NCBI GenBank assembly: GCA_023376005.1
Contig: CM042141.1
Span: forward strand, 99,266,097 to 99,330,096
DNA: 64,000 nucleotides
Origin: Doryteuthis pealeii
Taxonomy: Eukaryota; Mollusca; Cephalopoda; Myopsida; Loliginidae
Direction: 5' to 3'
The notes under the pieces are model-generated. The model had not been told where the DNA came from, ran no database searches, and saw nothing but the letters and a program-made list of their open reading frames with translations. Numbering within the stretch: position 1 is the stretch's first letter; every line of letters starts with the position of its first letter. Below are positions 10,359 to 20,397 of this stretch, piece after piece. A program made the translations under genes and the position numbers.

Positions 10359-11054
10359 TTCTAGATAAAAACATTTTATCATAAGATTATTTTTAACTTT
10401 TCTCTATTTAAAAAATGTTCTTTTTTTTTTTTTTTTCCTTTTTAAAAAAAACTTGTTTAGTTTAGACCTAACAAAATTTACAGTTACTCCTCTTGACCAG
10501 TAGGGGCTTGAGGGGAACCTGGAGGTGGGGTTTCCACTATGACATTGGCTTGGGTTTTATGTGGTCAGGATGCATGCACAACACGGTTGAGCTAATTAAC
10601 TCACTTTTAGGGTAGAAACATTCTCTACCCTGTGTTAAATAAAACCTTGTTAATTTCTAACAAACTGGTCTTGCATTTTCATTCAGTGTTCTGTATTTTA
10701 TTTGTATGTAAAAACATAACAAAACCTTAAATTTAATATCAATGAAAATAAATCAACTTACTGAAATGTCAAAACTAAATATTTTTAAGAAAAAGTCATT
10801 TTTAATCACCACATAAATTTCTTGCTTGATTGCTCTAAACCCCCCAAAAAAACAAAACAAAATTTCTATTTTATTTATTTTATTTTTATTTCTTATTTAG
10901 CATTTTATGTGGAAAATGAGGGACAAAAAGAGTTTTAATCTCCTCGGACTAAAGTAGCGTGTGGATTTTTTTTGGTCTTTGCTGGTCTCCACCAATTTTC
11001 CTTTATAAAAGGACATGCACTCAGTTGTACAAACATGGGCATACATATTTCTTT

Positions 11055-11057
<3 letters not shown>

Positions 11058-11126
<69 letters not shown>

Positions 11127-11165
11127 AGATAAAAGGATATGAAAACACACAATGCTGTTAAAATG

Positions 11166-11210
<45 letters not shown>

Positions 11211-11232
11211 TATCATATCATATCATATCGTA
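11058..11232. repeat. (TA)n, (TATG)n and (CATAT)n microsatellites
   Basis: A long (TA)n tract with a (TATG)6 end (11,058-11,126) and, after a 40 bp gap, another (TA)n ending in four CATAT units (11,168-11,230). Confidence 0.95.
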
Positions 11233-11589
11233 GTAAAGTGCAAAAGTACTTAAAAGCTTAAAATTAATTAGAATTTTTATTTCTTAATTTTTTTCTAAAT
11301 CTTCAAAGTGTACTTTTTTTTAATTTCTTTTTTTCCTCTTTAGATTTAAAGAAAAAAAATTATTTGATTAGAATAGGGAATTATTTGAAAATGTCCTGTC
11401 TTTTTCTTTTTCTTTGATACAATTTTTGATCAGAAAAGATTTTAATTGAAAAAAAAAAAAGAAATGACTCCTTCAAATAATTACATACCAACATTTTCTT
11501 AAGAATTAGAATCTATTAATCACATGTTTTAAAGAGGAAACTACAAAAATAAAACAATTAAAGACAAAGTAGATATATATATACACATC

Positions 11590-11791
11590 CATTTTTTGCT
11601 TTTTGTGTAAAAATAATGAAGATTTTATTTATATCTGGGAAGATATTTAAAAGTTAGGATTTGAATAATAAGAGAAGGGAAAGTTATTGGTTGTGTTTGT
11701 GATAAAAACATAAATCAAAACAATCGATGGATTTGCAAGACTTTTTATTATCCTCCCCTCGACCCAGGCAATGCTGGGTAGCTGCTTCTAG
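11590..11791 (+). mobile_element. Helitron-like non-autonomous repeat, copy 2
   Basis: The partner of 2,577-2,801. It ends with the hairpin ACCCAGGCAATGCTGGGT followed 8 bases later by CTAG. It lies immediately upstream of the branch-point region of the 11,871 exon. A third end fragment, reversed, is at 51,660-51,710. Confidence 0.45.
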
Positions 11792-11870
11792 ATAAATTTA
11801 TCTTTTGAGATATGATGGCTTCTTGATTTTGTATGAATTTTAATTCTTTTTTTCTTTTTTTTCTTTTCAG

Positions 11871-12030
11871 ATATATTGAGAATCGGAATTTTGCAACTGT
11901 ACCAAAAAATATGAATCGTAAATATACACAGGGGCGAGGAGCTGCTGGTTTTCAATCAAGTGGAGAAACAAAATATACACCTGTTCCATTTACATATTCC
12001 CGAACACCTTTTCGAGGACATCCAGTTGAA
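11871..12030 (+). CDS. A1CF: A1CF/RBM46/RBM47-like gene, internal exon (basic, aromatic linker)
   Basis: A 160 bp exon after TTCTTTTCAG, ending GTTGAA|GTAAGC. Its first base completes the arginine codon begun at 4,360. It then reads YIENRNFATVPKNMNRKYTQ, GRGAAGFQSSGETKYTPVPF and TYSRTPFRGHPVE. The Arg/Gly/Tyr-rich composition suits the poorly conserved linker between RRM3 and the C-terminal dsRBD in this family. It ends in phase 0, matching the dsRBD exon at 15,428. The open frame, both splice sites and both phases agree. Confidence 0.8.
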
Positions 12031-12082
12031 GTAAGCATAAAATACCAAAGTAAAACATTTTTTCTCTTGCATACATTTTAAG

Positions 12083-12330
12083 GGCCCAGTTTAACTTAGT
12101 TGGTAGAGCCTAAGAATTGCAAGATTCCAGGTTCAATACCGGTCCCCGCCAACTTAGCGTATGAGTAGCAAAGCTTGGGTAATCTGATCTGTACGGTAAA
12201 GTGGGGAGCTGACAGTAGGTGTGGTGCTCCACCTCAGCAAAAAAAAAAATCTTCCTGGTCTAGCAAAAAGGGGATAGACTCCCTTGCTGTTCAGCTGATT
12301 GGCCACTCCACCAACTACTTTATATTTTAA
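12083..12330 (+). repeat. tRNA-derived SINE, family A
   Basis: It reads GGCCCAGTTTAACTTAGTTG, then GGTTCAATACCGGTCCCCG (B-box-like), GTGTGGTGCTCCACCTCAG and an A-run, and ends TTCAGCTGATTGGCCACT. It is the clearest A-family copy, only 50 bp downstream of an exon. Confidence 0.8.
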
Positions 12331-12984
12331 GGTTTATATTATTATCAAGAAAATCCAAGTTCCTTGCTAAGTTAGATATCTATTATTATACTAAAGCTGA
12401 GCAAATCAATGTTTGTTTCCCTAAGGCTTTTTTCCTGTTTAATTTAATGACTAAAATTAAATACTAAAATATTCCTTACTTTTTGGATTTAATGATGTTT
12501 GGAGAAAAATTAATTTTCATCATTTTTAATTAGCAATTTGAAGAGTCACTCAGGCTGATTGCTGGCTGTTGACCCCTGCTACAACCACCAAACCAGCAGT
12601 TGAGAGTTTACCATCCCCTTTCCCTTCTGTCATGGTAAAAATTGTCAATGGTGGGGATTTTTTTTTTGGTTAATTTAACTACCAAAGAAGTATAAAAACA
12701 TTTTACTTTATTTTCAAAACTTTTTTCCACTTCAGTTTTGAAAGTAAAAAATGATTTTCTGTCATCCGCACAACTTCTCAACACCTTAGCTATTAATAGA
12801 ATTTCAAGAATCAGGTCCATTTAAATTTAAATGTTTATATATAAACTGACATATGGAATATAAGAGGATTGATGAAATTGAAAAGTGTTTTTAATAATTA
12901 TTTCATCCCTTGCAAGTATGTGAAAGATTCAACAACACCCAAACGAGTACATAGTTATAGTTGGTTTGATATATGGTTCACTTT
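12331..12984. other. Intronic sequence, nothing recognised
   Basis: AT-rich with short poly-T runs. No exon-like frame with splice sites and no repeat shared elsewhere in the window was found. Confidence 0.4.
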
Positions 12985-13725
12985 TTATTGGGGGGTTGGC
13001 ATCCTTCCGTCTACTAAAGACAATGGCGTAGTGTCCACTTGAAAAAAAAAAATATTTTTATTATCTGCAACTGCCTGAGTGGCGGAACAGACCAATTTTT
13101 GAATGGCAATCTCTGGTGCAGTGACTGAAAACAAGCAGTGATGCTTGCTGGAGTTGCTGTTGTCTCTCCTTCCTTTTGGTTCTCTTTTCTGTGGCGGTTT
13201 CTTTCCCCTCTTTTTCAGTCCTTTTTGTCCCTTGTTTGACGAGGAGGCGCCAGGTTGCTTAGTCTTCTGCACAAGCCTCCCATGTGCTGGTGTTGATGTG
13301 GCATGTCTTCATGTCCTTCTAGTAGAAGTCTTTAAAGCGTAGGCGTGGTCTCCCTACCGGTCGGGTGCCTTCTACTAATTCGCCATACAGTAGATCTTTG
13401 GGGATGCGGCCTTTGTCCATCCTCCTGACGTGACCAAGCCAGTGCAGATGTCTCTTGCAGATGATGGGGACATGCTGTTCATGTTTGCTCGTTCCAGCAC
13501 ATCTGTGTTGGGCACTTTGTCCTGCCAGCGTATGCGTAGAATACAGCGTAGGCATCTGAGGTGGAAATTGTCCAGTTTCCTCATGTGGCATGAGTATGCG
13601 GTCCAGGCTTCGCTACGGTAGAGAGTACTGAGAACACATGCTTTGTAGACGCGCAGTTTGGTTCTCTTAGTAAGGCTGGCATTGTTCCAGACTCTCTGGC
13701 TCAGTTTGGAAAGTGACAATTCTTC
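12985..13725 (-). pseudogene. LINE-B (RTE-like) reverse transcriptase C-terminus
   Basis: Read from 13,725 downward on the - strand, three overlapping frames give the end of a non-LTR retrotransposon polyprotein. The first is RVWNNASLTKRTKLRVYKAC. The second has LDNFHLRCLRCILRIRWQDK (the common thumb/linker motif). The third includes RPVGRPRLRFKDFY, then KKPPQKREPKGRRD and the start of a terminal Cys-His motif. Frameshifts near 13,590 and 13,330 separate them. No endonuclease domain remains. Confidence 0.85.
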
Positions 13726-13726
13726 C

Positions 13727-14135
13727 AGGCTGTGGTTATATCAGTGCTGCTGTATGGCTGCACCACCTGGACCCTAACGAGGCGCCTTGAGAATAAGCTA
13801 GATGGGAGCTGCACAAGAATGCTGCGTGCGGTCTTGAACAAATCGTGGAAACAGCACCCCACAAAGAAACAGCTGTATGGCCACCTGCCCCAGATCTCGC
13901 AAACCATTCGAGTATGATGGACAAGGCACTACTGGAGAAGCAAGGACGAGCTCATAAGTGACATTCTCCTGTGGAAGCCAACACACGGACATGCTAGTGT
14001 GGACCACCCACGAAGGACCAACTATGCGAAGATGCTGGATGCTGGGTAGAGGATCTCCCTGGGACAATGAATGATAGGGAAGGTTGGCGAGAGATTGTCA
14101 TGGATATCTGGGCTGCTGGCGTGACATGATGATGA
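13727..14135 (+). pseudogene. LINE-A reverse transcriptase 3' end with (GAT)n tail
   Basis: The + frame reads VISVLLYGCTTWTLTRRLEN, then MLRAVLNKSWKQHPTKKQLY and GHLPQISQTIRV, then after a stop the ISDILLWKPTHG block. This is the widespread end of a metazoan non-LTR reverse transcriptase. The 3' end is ATGATGATGA near 14,128. LINE-A and LINE-B lie head to head here, meeting at about 13,726 in a shared GAAAGTGACAATTCTTCCAG-like boundary, and they also lie side by side at 4.7-5.6 kb. Confidence 0.85.
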
Positions 14136-14314
14136 TGAATACCACAGTATCATATGGATTCAAACATGTAAAATTATTGTGAACAAAACTTGCCACATGC
14201 AAGCAAGTTACATCACTCTACACAGAACTAACCAGTATTTATTTTATAGTTTAAAGAATTGTCTTATTTATTCATTAATAGCAACAAATTGCTTTTTTAT
14301 TTGTTAACTTTATA

Positions 14315-15266
14315 CAGTGGTACCTTGACACATGAATTTAATTCATTTTGCTTGTAAATCAATTTCCTCATATAACAATTCAATTTTCCCCATTGAAATA
14401 AACTGAAATGCCATAAATCCGGACCCTCCTCCCACAAAGCATCCTAAGAAAAATAGCATTGTATTATATAAAACCATGAGATCTGTTAATAATGGAGATT
14501 CTGTTTCTCTTTGTCTGTAACCAAAACTATGTCACTGCTTATGTCACAAACAGTCAGGAATTGCATAAGTTTATCAATGATTATTTGATTTAGTCAAAAT
14601 TCTTAATACATAGAATAAACAACAACCCTGTATTATATACATTCAAAAATTGAGTATGCAACATTAAAAGTTCCACATTATTTTTTAAAACAAGTTTTAG
14701 TAAATACATGCCCGGTATTATATATTTATTTAATTATTTAATCTTATTCTTAATTATTTAAATCTCACCCTTTTTTCAGTAACAAGAAGTTAACTAAAAA
14801 GTTTACAAATAAATAAATACCAACGATTTTGTGTAAAATATTCAAAATAATTATTTAATTAGTAATTAATAGATGCGTGCAACATTTTATTTTAGGGGGA
14901 CAGAACTAAGTTTCCATTTCAAATTGCTTTATTTTTTTTACTCCTTTAATAAATTTGATGATTTTACTTATGATACAAACACTGACATTGAATTTTTAAC
15001 TCCCTCCAGGAAATATCTTTCAAAAAATAATTTTTACACCACACAGAGGGTGTTTATTTTTGCTAGTATGATGTAATAGATTTTTTTTATGAATAATATT
15101 TTTTTTTGTGTAATAAATTTGGAAACTTAAATGCTTTTAGTGAACTTATTAAAACATAAGTGTATTTGAATCTTGCTCGTACCTCAAAATTTTAATTATC
15201 AACTGCAAAAAATCGACTGAGTGACAGCTCGCAAGCCAAGAGCACTCCTAAGTCAAGATACCACTG
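14315..15266. mobile_element. Tigger/pogo-like DNA transposon remnant with TA target duplication
   Basis: It begins CAGTGGTACCTTGACACATG after TA and ends AAGTCAAGATACCACTG before TA. The ends are inverted repeats with TA duplications (14,313-14,314 and 15,267-15,268), as in the Tc1/mariner superfamily. The interior of 952 bp carries no transposase and includes repeat-E-like sequence near 14,480-14,600. Confidence 0.75.
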
Positions 15267-15427
15267 TATATTGATATAAAAATGTCACTATATCTGAAAA
15301 TGTTTATTTTCTTGTTTTACATCTAATCATTTAATTTTACTATTTTTATTTTTAAAAATAGTCTCTTTTTATGTCTCATTTGATAGCAATGAATAATTTT
15401 ATCCTCTTTTTAAAAAATTTCTTGTAG

Positions 15428-15526
15428 ATTTTGGAAGAAATAAGTATAAAAAATGGTTGGGGTATGCCTGTTTATCAGTTAATGTCTTCAATGAGTTCTA
15501 CTGGATTTCCACTTTTTATGTACAAG
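15428..15526 (+). CDS. A1CF: A1CF/RBM46/RBM47-like gene, dsRBD exon 1
   Basis: An exact 99 bp (33-codon) phase 0 exon between TTTCTTGTAG and AAG|GTAATT. It reads ILEEISIKNGWGMPVYQLMS followed by SMSSTGFPLFMYK. The ILEE-x(3)-KN-x-WG-x-PVYQL pattern and the closing LF-x-YK are the first half (helix 1 and strand 1-2) of the DND1-type double-stranded RNA-binding domain at the C-terminus of A1CF, RBM46, RBM47 and DND1. By eye A1CF is closest, but invertebrates usually have one co-orthologue of all three vertebrate genes. Confidence 0.92.
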
Positions 15527-15659
15527 GTAATTATCTTTCTTCTAATTCATCTTGCTTTTCTAAAATATAAATTATCAACTTGCAATAAGAAAAAAAAAGA
15601 CTAGTTAGATATTTCTTAGCTCTTTTCATGCTCAGTTTATTATAACTTTCTTTTTTGTG

Positions 15660-15905
15660 TTATTTGGATTATTCGGACTATTGTCCTCGTCTTTATTGTT
15701 ATCTACACCTTTTGGACGATGTGTCCTCTGATCTTCTTCAGGTATTTCTTGTCAGACTTGGGAACCTTCTTGTTGAACTCGGGAGCCTTCATATCCTGTG
15801 TTCGACAAGAAGGTTCCTGGGTCTGACAAGAAATACCTGAAGAAGGCCAGCACATTGGCTGAAATGTGTAGATAACAATAAACATGCAGACAATAGTCCA
15901 AATTA
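15660..15905. mobile_element. Penelope-like foldback element, copy pair
   Basis: Left and right halves are inverted copies: GGACTATTGTCCTCGTC with TTCTTCAGGTATTTCTTGTC on the left, CAAGAAATACCTGAAGAAGG with GACAATAGTCC on the right. The outward-reading motif CTGAAGAAGG...GCTGAAA followed by AACAATAAA recurs at 16.2, 55.9, 56.2 and 60.8 kb. No coding sequence remains. The Penelope-like label rests on the shared CTGA-stem-GAAA signature and is tentative. Confidence 0.55.
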
Positions 15906-16134
15906 TCTGAGAAATAACTTTCTTTTTATTTTGATTTCTTTCTCTTTGCTCCCTTTTCCTCCTTTTCCTTCACTTTACCTTTGTTTCTTTCTTTCTCTTC
16001 TCATGTCTACATTTTCATATTTGCAGTTATAAATTTCAGATTGTTTTGATTTATTCTGATGAAGTCTTTCAAGGAAATAAAGACAAAATATTAAGCTACT
16101 CTTGAATCAACGTGATTGTTTCAAAGACATTTGA

Positions 16135-16557
16135 AAATTTGTATCATTCACATTTTTTGGACAATTGTTCTCATCTTTATTGCTATATAACGTTTCGTCT
16201 AATGTATCTTCCCGCCCTTTTCAAGTGTTTCTTATTGAATACAGAAACCTTCTTATTGAACACAAAAGCCTTCATGTTTTAATTGGGAGTCTTCAGAGAA
16301 CTTTGAACTGAACCCTCTATTTAATCCATAAAAGGGTTCAATTTGTAGTTCCATGTAGGCTCCCAAGTTTGAGGATAAGGTTTCTGAGTTCTACAAGAAA
16401 CTACTGATTAAATCTTGTATAACATTTTTTCAACCCTTTTGTGTTTTAATGATAGTGAGCTTGGGAGCCTTCTTGTCATAATCGGGGGCCTTCACAGAAC
16501 TTTGAACCGAACCTGGGCATAGTTAACAGAAAAAAATGTGAATGATACAAATTATCA
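16135..16557. mobile_element. Foldback element related to the 15.7 kb copy
   Basis: Outer ends are inverted (GTATCATTCACATTTTTT near 16,141, and the reverse at about 16,534-16,551). The left half holds the diverged signature AACGTTTCGTCTAATGTATC...TTTTCAAGTGTTTC on the - strand. Internal copies of CTTCACAGAACTTTGAAC-like text suggest nested duplication. Confidence 0.5.
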
Positions 16558-16624
16558 AGTCTAATCTCAAAGATACAGACAAATAAGTTTTAATCAATTC
16601 TGTTGAAAATGCAATTTAATACAG

Positions 16625-16790
16625 GGTCCCCCAACCTGTGGTCTGTGGGACACATCTGACCCTCAAAACACTTTAACGACTAAATATTAAAATTTGACAT
16701 GTCAGTGATGGGACATTTTTTGTTAGTGGGACAGTGCAGGGAAAAATGGTTTTATGCCTTTCCAAATAATGTTAATACAAAATATGAGGC
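16625..16790 (+). mobile_element. hAT-like 5' end fragment
   Basis: CAGGGTCCCCCAACCTGTGG followed by TCTGTGGGACACATCTGACC resembles the 5' end of the same broad hAT group as the 9,829 element. A matching 3' end (GGTTGATGACCCCTG) occurs at 18,084-18,098, but the flanking 8-mers do not match, so these may be two separate insertions. Confidence 0.5.
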
Positions 16791-16945
16791 ATAGGTGGTA
16801 TAATGGTTATTGTCAAAAATTCAAACATAAGTTTTTATTGCATTTGTTTTTTTAATTGTATTTTTTTATGTAATGTAAATGAAACTTTTATCACTGTATA
16901 TTTATATATATATTTTTTTTTTCTAATGAATTTAAAAAAAATCAG

Positions 16946-17078
16946 GTTACATTGCCACAGTACTCCCAAACTGGAAGCTTAATGCAACAAAACAGATTGT
17001 GTCGAAACATTGAAGAAGCCAAGATCTGTGCTGCTGAATTTATTCTTTACCAACTTGGATATTTCCCTACTGATCCAG
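16946..17078 (+). CDS. A1CF: A1CF/RBM46/RBM47-like gene, dsRBD exon 2
   Basis: A 133 bp exon after AAAATCAG, ending CCAG|GTAAAA in phase 1. It reads VTLPQYSQTGSLMQQNRLCR and NIEEAKICAAEFILYQLGYF, then PTDP. The EEAK-x(2)-AAE-x(5)-LG helix is the second half of the DND1-type dsRBD and is strongly conserved with A1CF. Together with 15,428-15,526 it forms a complete dsRBD of about 70 residues. The phase 1 end is compatible with three downstream acceptors (25,428, 36,380 and 39,741). Confidence 0.92.
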
Positions 17079-17624
17079 GTAAAATTGCAATGCCTATATA
17101 TATTTATCCATATTAAAAAAGAAAAAAAATATCAAATGTCTGGAACATATATCTTAAAAAAACCTTTTTGTTAGCTAAAGGTTGCTTCCATTTGCTGTTA
17201 GCTTGCTGTATTTATGGAGATATGTGCTTTATGTATTTCAACAAAAATAAGCTGTGTAAAATAAAGTACTTTTAGAAAAAAAATCTTGTCAAGGGTTTCC
17301 TACTTCTGATTAAGTAAACACACTAAAAAAAAAAAAATTCTGTTGGTAAATTTCCAACAGATTTTTACAAAAAATGTTTGAATGTTTCTTAATATTTAAG
17401 AAAACATTTGAATTGAATTTTTAAATTTTTTTTACTTGTTAATTATACATTCAATCATGTCTGCTTAGGTCTTTTCTTTCCAGCCTTTTTTTTTTATTTG
17501 AATCACAGTCCACTATTATATACAACCACACATGTCACATAAGCAGGTTGATTTGTTTTATAGTCAATTTATGTCTGAAATAGTTTTAAAAAAAACAAAA
17601 ACGCTCAAACAAACTGCTATTTGG

Positions 17625-18040
17625 CTAGATGGCTTGTGTAGGTGTCCACAAAAGAATGTCACTTATGAGTTCATCCTTGCTTCTCCAGCATGTCTTGTTC
17701 ATCTTACTTGGATGGTTTGTGTGATAGGAGGTAAGTGGCCATACAGCTGCTTTCTTTATGGGTTGCTGCATCCAGGATTTGTTCAAGACAGCACACTGCA
17801 TCCTTGTGTAGCTCCCATCTAGTTTCTAAGTGATTTGTTAGAATCCAAGTGGTGCAGCCATACAGTAGTGCTGATATGGATACAACCTGTGAAGAACTTT
17901 TGCTTTATCTTATTAGAGAGATCAGATTTCCATATGAATGATAATCTGTCTATAGCAGTCCATACCTTTCCTATGTGGATATTGACATCACTTTCTGTAG
18001 ATGAGATATTACTACCTAGGTATGTGAACTGGTGAACTAA
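17625..18040 (-). pseudogene. LINE-A reverse transcriptase fragment
   Basis: On the - strand it reads YLGSNISSTESDVNIHIGKV, then WTAIDRLSFIWKSDLSNKIK, then KQLYGHLPPITQTIQV after stops. This extends LINE-A upstream of the part kept at 13,727 and confirms the family as a non-LTR retrotransposon. Several in-frame stops make it a dead copy. Confidence 0.85.
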
Positions 18041-18119
18041 TTAGAGCTATTCAAGCTTTTAGGTGGGTGATAGGCATAAAAAAGGTTGATGACCCCTGCT
18101 CTAAATATATCCTTATTAT

Positions 18120-18400
18120 ATATATATATATATATGGGAGTAAATATGGAAATAAATCCGACAATATCAAGAAATTTGAAAAAACAAGTGTTCCAAAAAT
18201 AAGATGGAAAAATCTTTATAAAAATTTTTTTATCAGTTACACAACAAAAAAATTTTATAAAGATTTTTTTTATCTCCTGTCATCTATAAAACATCCATCA
18301 ATTTTTTCACCCTATAATACATCCAGATAAAGGTTTAAAGAAACCGAAACGTTTAAGCGTTGATAAATAAATTCATTTTATTTTTTGAACACTTGTTTTT
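18120..18400 (+). mobile_element. Penelope-like terminal fragment with degenerate hammerhead-like core
   Basis: A (TA)n-flanked element with inverted outer blocks (GAAAAAACAAGTGTTCC near 18,178 and GAACACTTGTTTTTTC near 18,386) and a second inner inverted pair. Near 18,325-18,365 it reads CCAGATAAAGGTTTAAAGAA then ACCGAAACGTTTAAGCGTT. This has a perfect GGTTT/AAACC stem, then GAAA and a short ACG/CGT stem, as in a type I hammerhead whose CUGANGA core has decayed to CAGATAA. Confidence 0.45.
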
Positions 18401-18410
18401 TCAAAATTTC

Positions 18411-18440
<30 letters not shown>

Positions 18441-18443
<3 letters not shown>

Positions 18444-18712
18444 CAAGCCCTCTGCATAAGCAGGATGTGACACAAGGTGAATTTCTTGAGTGGAATTTAA
18501 CCAGTTTGAATTCAGATTTTTCCTTCTAGACTGGTTACCTAACCAAGGTTAAAAAGCCCAGTCTATCCATAGCTGGATGAAGAATACTTGGATGCATACC
18601 TTTCCCAAGGGTATTAGTGCTATGTGAAATGCAAACAGCATTGTCCAGGACTTGAAATCATGTTGCTGTGTCCATTTCCTACAATAATAACCATTGCACC
18701 GCATGCCTCCTT
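18441..18712 (-). repeat. tRNA-derived SINE, family C
   Basis: The 3' body (TCTGCATAAGCAGGATGTGA) and the head (CATTGCACCGCATGCC on +) are both present on the - strand. Its head-proximal half is included in the large duplication and reappears at 29,376-29,485, so the duplication breakpoint lies inside this SINE. Confidence 0.75.
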
Positions 18713-18962
18713 AATTGATTATAAAAAATCAGGTCACTTCCTTGACGGATACTGCTAGTGGAATGGCTATGTTTACACTGTAAAGACAGCAAGCAAAATG
18801 GCACGATCAGGCTCAAACTTCAATCACATGATCACAGCAGTGCCAACTATAAGTATGCATGCGTAGTTTGACATTAATAAAGATATGTTATGGCAAAATT
18901 TTTGAATCTCCCTCGTGCAAAAAGTCGCTATGCCTGTAAAAGGGTTGATTATTATAAAAACT

Positions 18963-19474
18963 GGTAATTTATGAGGAAGTGCGTCCTGGTCTCCGGCCTC
19001 AAAAATTGCTACCCGGTGACTATTAAAATAACAACCCAGCTCAGTCTATTCAAAACTATCCATCTTCATATCTATCTCTCTATCTATCTCTCTATCTCAA
19101 TTTGTTCATATTTATCTATATTACTTTAAATACTAAGATTTTTTTTTATTCGTGTTTGTTTAATGTCTTGTTTTTAGTTTAAATCAACAAGAATTACGAC
19201 AAAAAAAGAAGCGCCCCCCCCATACATTTACTTGTCGAAAATATCTATCTATCTATCTCCATTTGTTCGTATCTATCTATATTATTTTGTTTGTTTATCT
19301 ATCTATCTATCTCAGTCTATTCAAACTATATATCCATCTTCATATCTAAACAAGAATTACGACAAATTACGATAAATGAACAAGAATTACGACGACCTGG
19401 GGTTGTTATTTTGACAGTCACCGGGTAGCAATCTTTGAGGCAGGAGACTGGGACGCACTTCCTCATAAATTACC
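18963..19474. mobile_element. Foldback DNA element with about 80 bp terminal inverted repeats
   Basis: The left end (GGTAATTTATGAGGAAGTGC) and right end (GCACTTCCTCATAAATTACC) are perfect at the tips and stay complementary for about 80 bp. Flanks TAAAAACT and TAAAAATT look like an 8-9 bp target duplication with one mismatch. The interior is (TATC)n and poly-T with no transposase. Long inverted repeats and 8-9 bp duplications suggest a Mutator-like MITE. A second copy in A3 is at 29,740-30,253. Confidence 0.65.
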
Positions 19475-19539
19475 TAAAAATTAATTATTCTTCCTAATTT
19501 ATATTTTTCAAGTCTTCCTCAGTTAAAATAAAGTTAGTT

Positions 19540-19694
19540 GTGTTCTTTGTTGCTTTTTGTAACCATTTGTGTCTTTCGTTATTTGGTAGATTTAATACTG
19601 AAAAACTTATGAGGCATCTTTTATATGGAACAAACTACCTGCATCAGTTGTTAGCTGCTGAGACAATGTATTCTTCAAAGTCTCTATACTTCCT
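19540..19694 (+). other. Short open stretch of unknown nature
   Basis: An open frame reads MFFVAFCNHLCLSLFGRFNT and EKLMRHLLYGTNYLHQLLAA before running into SINE A. It is preserved in A3 (30,311). It has no recognised domain and no good splice site at its 3' side. It may be a decayed exon or chance; I assign no function. Confidence 0.2.
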
Positions 19695-19950
19695 GAAATT
19701 AGCCAGCACTGGTTTAGCTCGATCAGTAGAGCATCCGCCTAGGAGCCGCAAGGTTTTTGGATTTGATACAGACCCTTGCCAACTCAGCACGAGTAGCACA
19801 GCTTGGATCTGTGTGGCAAAGTGGGGAACTGATGGTAGGAGTGGTGCTCCACCTTAGATGCAAAAAAAAAACAAAAAACAATCTCCCTAGTCTAGTGCTA
19901 GTGAAAAGGAGATAAACTTCCTTGCTGTCGGTTAATATCGACAATAGGCC
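19695..19950 (+). repeat. tRNA-derived SINE, family A
   Basis: It has the head TTTAGCTCGATCAGTAGAGC, a B-box-like segment GATTTGATACAGACCC, then GAGTGGTGCTCCACCTTAG and GTCTAGTGCTAGTGAAAAGG. The copy in A3 is 30,475-30,725. Confidence 0.8.
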
Positions 19951-20204
19951 ACTACTTTTTTTTTTATACCTGATATCTCCCTCCATACTAATGCGCACAT
20001 GTATAATCATAACTCATACACTGTTCATTTTCCTGACATTTGTACATTAGTCTACGTTACACCTTAGCACTGTACACAATTATTTCATTATAAATATTTA
20101 AAAATGTCCGGGACAAATTTTCCAGAGGTATTCATAACAATAATGCTATCATATTTGCTTACATTTAGATGAAAAATATTTTGACTTGATAGAAAACATT
20201 TAAG

Positions 20205-20397
20205 GGTTATTTCCTATAACTCCAACATAAACAAAGGGGAACCACTCTTAACTGATAAATTTATTTATTTTTATATCTACTAGGAAAAAAGAAGACAGGG
20301 TTAGGGTTTAGGGTTAGTTTAATGGGAAAATAAATAAATAATTTATCAGTCAAGAGTGGTTCCCCTTTGTTTATGTTGGAATTATAGGAAATAACCG
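20205..20397. mobile_element. Foldback MITE with TTAGGG/TTTAGGG centre
   Basis: Arms of about 68 bp (20,205-20,272 and 20,330-20,397) are inverse copies (GTTATTTCCTATAACTCCAA and its complement). Between them is AGGGTTAGGGTTTAGGGTTA, three telomere-like units. The copy in A3 (30,975-31,163) has small deletions in the arms and one in the telomere-like block. Confidence 0.75.

Larger units (their letters stand above)
4361..11870 (+). other. Intron of the A1CF-like gene
   Basis: A large intron of about 7.5 kb, with donor GTATGT at 4361 and acceptor TTCTTTTCAG ending at 11870. It is filled with LINE ends, three SINE families, tandem repeats and a hAT element, each listed separately. The stretches at 5,560-5,940 and 10,370-11,050 contain nothing recognised beyond poly-A/T runs. 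Confidence 0.55.

Noticed and set aside
13732..13917. Novel small gene with readable protein
   Set aside because: The protein text (LLYGCTTWTL..LNKSWKQHPT) is the known end of a LINE reverse transcriptase.
16625..18100. Single full hAT element from 16,625 to 18,098
   Set aside because: The ends look compatible, but the flanking 8-mers differ and an A1CF-like exon lies between them, so one insertion is unlikely.
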